Assembly (NCBI GenBank): GCA_015711875.1
Contig: JACVJG010000045.1
Location: 1-11,376, forward strand
Origin: Candidatus Solincola jinzensis
GTDB lineage: Bacteria; Actinomycetota; Geothermincolia; Geothermincolales; RBG-13-55-18
Length of the DNA: 11,376 nt
Direction: 5' to 3'
The notes under the pieces were generated by a model that had not been told where the DNA came from, did no database searches, and was given only the letters and a program-made list of their open reading frames with translations. Positions 6,806-11,376 of this stretch are shown here, one piece after another (within the stretch, counting starts at the first letter, position 1; every line of letters begins with the position of its first letter). Made by a program: the position numbers and the translations under genes.

Positions 6806-8554
6806 ATGATCGTAGGAAGCATTGCCAAGGTATCCGGGCCCGTGGTGAGCGCGGAGGGGATGTCCGGCGCCAAGATGTACGATATCGCAAGGGTGGGAGA
6901 GCTTGGGCTCATCGGAGAGGTGGTGCGCCTGGACGGGGACGTGGCCATCGTGCAGGTCTACGAGGACACCTCGGGTCTGAGGGTCGGCGAGAAGGTGGAA
7001 TGCACCGAGGAGCCGCTGCTGCTGGAGCTGGGGCCTGGCCTGCTTTCCTCCATATACGACGGCATCCAGAGGCGCCTGACCGACAGCGCCGAGAACTATG
7101 GCGATTTCGTGGTAAGAGGAGTCTCCACCGACGCCCTTCCCCGCGACCGCAAGTGGGCCTTTCAGCCCATGGTGGAAGTGGGGGACGAGGTGCAGGAAGG
7201 AGACGTGGTGGGGGAGGTGCAGGAGACCACCCACATAGTCCACCGCATTATGGTGCCCCCGGGGATGTCGGGACGGGTGGCGGAGGTGAAAGAGGGCGAG
7301 TTCACCGTGGACGAGACGGTGGTGGTCCTGGAGGGGGGCGCGGAGATCAAGATGTACCAGACCTGGCCTGCCCGCGTCCCCAGGCCGGTGAAGAAAAAGG
7401 AGAACCCCACCGTTCCCTTCATCACCGGCACGCGCATCCTCGACACCTTCTTCCCCATCGCACAGGGCGGGTACAGCATTATCCCCGGCGGTTTCGGCAC
7501 CGGAAAAACGGTCACCGAGACCACCCTGGCCAAATGGGCTGACGCCGACATAGTTATATATATAGGGTGCGGGGAGCGGGGCAACGAGATAACCGAGGTG
7601 CTGGCGGAGGTCCCCAGCCTCATCGACCCCAAGACGGGGGTTCCCCTCATGCAGCGCACCATCCTGGTGGCCAATACCTCCAACATGCCGGTGGCCGCCC
7701 GCGAGGCCTCCATCTATACCGGCATCACCCTGGCGGAGTACTACCGCGACATGGGGTATAACGTGGCGCTCATGGCCGACTCCACCTCGCGCTGGGGCGA
7801 GGCACTGCGCGAGGTCTCGGGGCGCCTGGAGGAGATGCCGGGCGAGGAGGGCTACCCCGCCTACCTCGCCACCCGCCTCGCCGACTTCTACGAGCGCTGC
7901 GGCAGGGCGGTATGCCTGGGCAGCGACGAGCGCATGGGCTCCATCACCGCCATCGGGGCGGTCTCGCCCCCCGGCGGCGACTTCTCCGAGCCCATGACCC
8001 AGAACTCCCTGCGCATCACCGGTGCCTTCTGGGCCCTGGACACCTCCCTGGCCTACCGGCGCCATTTCCCGGCCATCAGCTGGATCAAGAGCTACACCCT
8101 CTACCTGGACCAGATCCAGGACTGGTACACCAAGAACGTGGCCGAGGACTGGCGCGCCTTGCGGGACAAGGCCATGAGCCTTCTGCAGAAGGAAGTGGAG
8201 CTGCAGGAGATCGTGCAGCTGGTGGGGCCTGACGCCCTGCCGGATTTCGCCAAGGCGGTGCTGGAGACCACGCGCATGCTGCGGGAGGACTTCCTGCAGC
8301 AGTTCGCCTTCTCCGACACCGACGCCTTCTGCTCGCTGCGCAAGGCCTACCTGATGCTCAAAGTAATCCTCACCTACTACGACTGCCTGGAGGAGGTGCT
8401 GGTGCAGGGGGTGCCCCTGCGCCAGGCCACGGAGCATCCCATCAAGAACGAGATCGCGCGCATGAAGGAGATACCCTCGGAGGACGCGGAGGAGAAGATA
8501 TCCGACCTGCTCGAGCGCGTGCAGCGGGAGCTGAGGTCGCTGAGCGAATGGTAG
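6806..8554 (+). CDS. atpA: V/A-type ATPase catalytic subunit A
   Basis: Nucleotide-hydrolysing or -synthesising subunit; three copies alternate with B in the soluble head. The 582-residue length is normal. An N-terminal beta-barrel (about 1-70) is followed by the A-specific non-homologous insert (about 110-190, including [17 protein letters not shown]). The P-loop is GGFGTGKT (228-235) with Lys234, the catalytic GER loop is GCGERGNE (254-261) with Glu257, and the Walker B strand is ALMADSTSR (321-329) with Asp325. [20 protein letters not shown] and [12 protein letters not shown] are also family signatures. The second P-loop residue is Gly where Pro is commoner (GPFGSGKT). The gene is not interrupted by an intein, although this subunit is a known intein site. 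ATG 6806 has GGGAGAG (6792-6798) with a 7-nt spacer. B follows after 24 bp. Confidence 0.98.
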   Translation: MIVGSIAKVSGPVVSAEGMSGAKMYDIARVGELGLIGEVVRLDGDVAIVQVYEDTSGLRVGEKVECTEEPLLLELGPGLLSSIYDGIQRRLTDSAENYGDFVVRGVSTDALPRDRKWAFQPMVEVGDEVQEGDVVGEVQETTHIVHRIMVPPGMSGRVAEVKEGEFTVDETVVVLEGGAEIKMYQTWPARVPRPVKKKENPTVPFITGTRILDTFFPIAQGGYSIIPGGFGTGKTVTETTLAKWADADIVIYIGCGERGNEITEVLAEVPSLIDPKTGVPLMQRTILVANTSNMPVAAREASIYTGITLAEYYRDMGYNVALMADSTSRWGEALREVSGRLEEMPGEEGYPAYLATRLADFYERCGRAVCLGSDERMGSITAIGAVSPPGGDFSEPMTQNSLRITGAFWALDTSLAYRRHFPAISWIKSYTLYLDQIQDWYTKNVAEDWRALRDKAMSLLQKEVELQEIVQLVGPDALPDFAKAVLETTRMLREDFLQQFAFSDTDAFCSLRKAYLMLKVILTYYDCLEEVLVQGVPLRQATEHPIKNEIARMKEIPSEDAEEKISDLLERVQRELRSLSEW

Positions 8555-8578
8555 GGATGAGAGGACGGGAGAGATAAG

Positions 8579-9999
<1,421 letters not shown>

Positions 10000-10000
<1 letters not shown>

Positions 10001-10026
10001 TGCCTGCGGTAGGAAACGGGCGGTAG
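10000..10026 (+). other. Eight-codon mini-ORF in the B-D gap
   Basis: ATG at 10000-10002 overlaps the B stop (TGATG). It reads Met-Pro-Ala-Val-Gly-Asn-Gly-Arg before TAG at 10024-10026, 6 nt before the D start. It shares its frame with D but is closed by the TAG. Ribosomes finishing B could re-initiate here and then reach D. It may equally be chance, since TGATG is a common string. Confidence 0.25.
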
Positions 10027-10032
10027 GGAGAG

Positions 10033-10692
10033 ATGGAGCAAGTACACCCCACCAGGAGCGAGCTGCTCAAGCGCAAGGCCAACCGTACCCTGGCGGAGCA
10101 GGGTATGAACCTGCTCAAGCGCAAGCGCGACGCCTTGCTGGCGGAGTTCATGCCCATCATCGACGAGACCATGCGCCTCTCCCTGCGCCTGGAGAGGGTG
10201 ACCGCCGACGCCCAGTTCGACCTGGCCATGGCCAAGGCCAAGGAAGGGGGGCCGGCGGTGCGCTCCGCCTCCTACGCCACCCAGGGGGAGGTGCTGGTGG
10301 ACATCACCGGCACCCATGTCATGGGGGTTCCCATCCCCGTGATCCGCAAGGGCCAGAGCACCATGCGCAGCGTGCTCAAGCGCGGTTACAGCATCACCGG
10401 CGTTTCCAGCCGGGTGGACTCCGCGGCGGAGAAGTTCGAGGAGATCATCGACGTGATCATCGAGTCCGCGGACATCGAGACCCGCCTGCGCCGCCTGGGG
10501 GAGGAGCTGCGCAAGACCAACCGCCGCGTCAACGCCCTGGAGAACATCGTCATCCCCGACTTCGACGAGCAGATAAAGTTCATACAGATGAGCCTGGAGG
10601 AGCGGGCGCGTGAGGACATCTTCCGCCTCAAGAAGGTGAAGAAGGCCCTGGAGCGCAAGGAGGAGGCCCGCCTGGAGAGGCTGAAGGCCTGA
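10033..10692 (+). CDS. atpD: V/A-type ATPase subunit D (central shaft)
   Basis: Rotor shaft subunit, the counterpart of gamma in F-type enzymes; its N- and C-terminal helices form a coiled coil inside the A3B3 head. The 219-residue product begins with PTRSELLKRK (residues 6-15), the strong N-terminal family signature, followed by ANRTLAEQGMNLLKRKRDAL. The C-terminal half has LGEELRKTNRRVNALENIVIP and REDIFRLKKVKKALERK, also typical. The ATG at 10033 has GGGAG only 2 nt away (10026-10030), unusually close; AGGAAA at 10011 is an alternative but rather far. A TAG stop in the same frame at 10024 rules out a longer start. It is the last gene of the operon; no following gene lies within about 680 bp. 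Confidence 0.97.
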   Translation: MEQVHPTRSELLKRKANRTLAEQGMNLLKRKRDALLAEFMPIIDETMRLSLRLERVTADAQFDLAMAKAKEGGPAVRSASYATQGEVLVDITGTHVMGVPIPVIRKGQSTMRSVLKRGYSITGVSSRVDSAAEKFEEIIDVIIESADIETRLRRLGEELRKTNRRVNALENIVIPDFDEQIKFIQMSLEERAREDIFRLKKVKKALERKEEARLERLKA

Positions 10693-10935
10693 GCATTCCC
10701 CATCCTCCCTCTTGGTCCCCCTGACACGGAAGGCTGCGCAGGCCGCATTAGGCCATCGCCCCGTCTGGCGGTCGTCTCTCGAGGCACCGGGCCCTCTCGC
10801 TTTCGGCATTCCCTCTGCGTACAGATGGTTATACCCACGAGGTTACCGGCTACGCGCACTCTCTGATAAGGTCCCCCAAGTGCCCTTCGCCTCCGCGCCC
10901 GCGCCCTTTCCGCGTTAACGCAACCATAAGTGTGA
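10693..10935. other. Noncoding region after the ATPase operon
   Basis: No gene is supported. The frame from a TTG at 10712 to 10918 has no ribosome binding site or recognisable motif. I looked for an intrinsic terminator for the operon and found no stem followed by a T-run; the imperfect GGCC-GCATTA-GGCC at about 10741-10754 has no U tail. Transcription may end by Rho or further downstream. Confidence 0.5.
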
Positions 10936-11070
10936 AAAGCCATATCCTGCCATGCCGCCCTCATACTGATATCGCTTTAGGCGGTTTCACTTCCTACGCT
11001 TTCCGCATAGGATCCTAGAGCGGCAGGTCTATGTCCATGCAGCGCCACCTCACACAACCCTTCTCATTTC
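10936..11070. repeat. 135-bp direct repeat, copy 1
   Basis: Aligns without gaps to copy 2, offset by exactly 160 bp, with 115 of 135 positions identical by hand count. The most conserved block, 11011-11045, is 35 nt and fully identical to 11171-11205; GGCGGTTTCAC (10980-10990) is also unchanged. A central hairpin, ATCGCT-TTA-GGCGGT (10971-10985), uses two T-G wobble pairs. CCTGCC (10946-10951) can pair with GGCAGG (11022-11027) to enclose it. This copy also holds the 10-bp palindrome TAGGATCCTA (11008-11017). I do not recognise the family; it carries no transposase gene. Confidence 0.85.
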
Positions 11071-11095
11071 CAAATCAGCGCTACCAAATAATAGT

Positions 11096-11230
11096 AAAGC
11101 CATTTCCTGCCATGTTCCCCTCATGCTGGAATCGCCTTGGGCGGTTTCACCTCCTCCGCTTTCCGTATAAGATCCTAGAGCGGCAGGTCTATGTCCATGC
11201 AGCGCTTCCTCTCCCAACCCTTCTCTTCCC
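11096..11230. repeat. 135-bp direct repeat, copy 2
   Basis: Second copy, same orientation, separated from copy 1 by 25 bp of unrelated, A+T-rich sequence. The central hairpin is stronger here: AATCGCC-TTG-GGCGGTT (11130-11146), 7 pairs with one T-G. Where copy 1 has a T-G pair, copy 2 has C-G, so pairing survives a base change. CCTGCC (11106-11111) and GGCAGG (11182-11187) are both kept. The palindrome of copy 1 is broken by one base (TAAGATCCTA). Similarity falls away on both sides of the unit. Confidence 0.85.
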
Positions 11231-11251
11231 TCCAGCGCAGTCTGGCGCAGT

Positions 11252-11294
11252 GAACATGGGGTGGGACTGGGTATCAGGAAAGACCCCCACGTTC
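11252..11294. repeat. Imperfect inverted repeat downstream of the direct repeats
   Basis: GAACATGGGGT (11252-11262) pairs with ACCCCCACGTTC (11283-11294), with one mismatch and one bulged C, around a 20-nt loop. It could be a large hairpin, a terminator without a U tail, or a palindromic unit of a REP- or MITE-like element. No transposase is present in the window to support mobility. Confidence 0.4.
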
Positions 11295-11347
11295 CCCCCC
11301 CGGAAGACGAGAGCCCCCCAGGGCGAAAAGTGGAGCGCTCACCGTGC

Positions 11348-11361
11348 CGGCGGAACCGCCG
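11348..11361. repeat. Small GC hairpin near the right edge
   Basis: CGGCG (11348-11352) and CGCCG (11357-11361) pair around GAAC. It is not followed by T residues within the window. At this base composition such a stem is weak evidence of function. Confidence 0.2.
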
Positions 11362-11376
11362 CCCGTCCGCCCTCCC

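Noticed and set aside
10693..10760. Intrinsic terminator for the ATPase operon
   Set aside because: No stem followed by a T-run could be found directly after subunit D.
10712..10918. 68-residue + strand frame after subunit D
   Set aside because: TTG start without a binding site and no recognisable domain; not consistent with a real gene.
10936..11230. CRISPR array interpretation of the direct repeats
   Set aside because: Only two 135-bp imperfect units with a 25-bp gap; real arrays have short, nearly identical repeats with several spacers.
11333..11340. GAGCGCTC 8-bp palindrome
   Set aside because: Too short to be meaningful in DNA of this length and composition.

Overview
The window is high-GC bacterial DNA with one clear theme: a complete V/A-type (archaeal- or Thermus-type) rotary ATPase operon, all on the + strand. 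It is preceded by the 3' end of nadC and by a type III pantothenate kinase gene (coaX). It looks bacterial, not archaeal: there are Shine-Dalgarno sites, a sigma70-like promoter (TTGACA, 17 bp, TATTAT) just upstream of the operon, and nadC/coaX cofactor genes. The G+C-rich coding style makes frequent use of AGG (Arg) and ATA (Ile) codons. Together with a V/A-type ATPase, this suggests a deep-branching, perhaps thermophilic or anaerobic lineage such as an early actinobacterial group. That placement is inference; no 16S or other phylogenetic marker is present.

Layout. 1-161: end of nadC. 162-790: about 630 bp with no convincing gene, partly A+T-rich, holding a 14-bp perfect palindrome. 791-1570: coaX. 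1611-1639: operon promoter. 1739-10692: nine ATPase genes in the order G/H, I, K, E, C, F, A, B, D, which is the order known from Thermus. 10693-11376: noncoding DNA containing two 135-bp direct repeats (period exactly 160 bp, about 85% identical) and a long inverted repeat.

How the genes work together. A and B form the A3B3 catalytic head. D and F form the central rotor shaft, and C links that shaft to the ring of K (proteolipid). I is the membrane stator carrying the essential arginine. E and G/H are the peripheral stalks. All nine core components are present and their key residues look intact. The enzyme should couple ATP synthesis or hydrolysis to ion transport; the ion is more likely H+ than Na+ because the K subunit lacks the Tyr of known Na+ sites.

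I see no CRISPR array, defence system, integrase, transposase, tRNA or rRNA. The least explained part is the 3' repeat region. Inside the operon, the short gaps between genes hold hairpins and tiny ORFs that may tune subunit stoichiometry. No new multi-gene system is evident.
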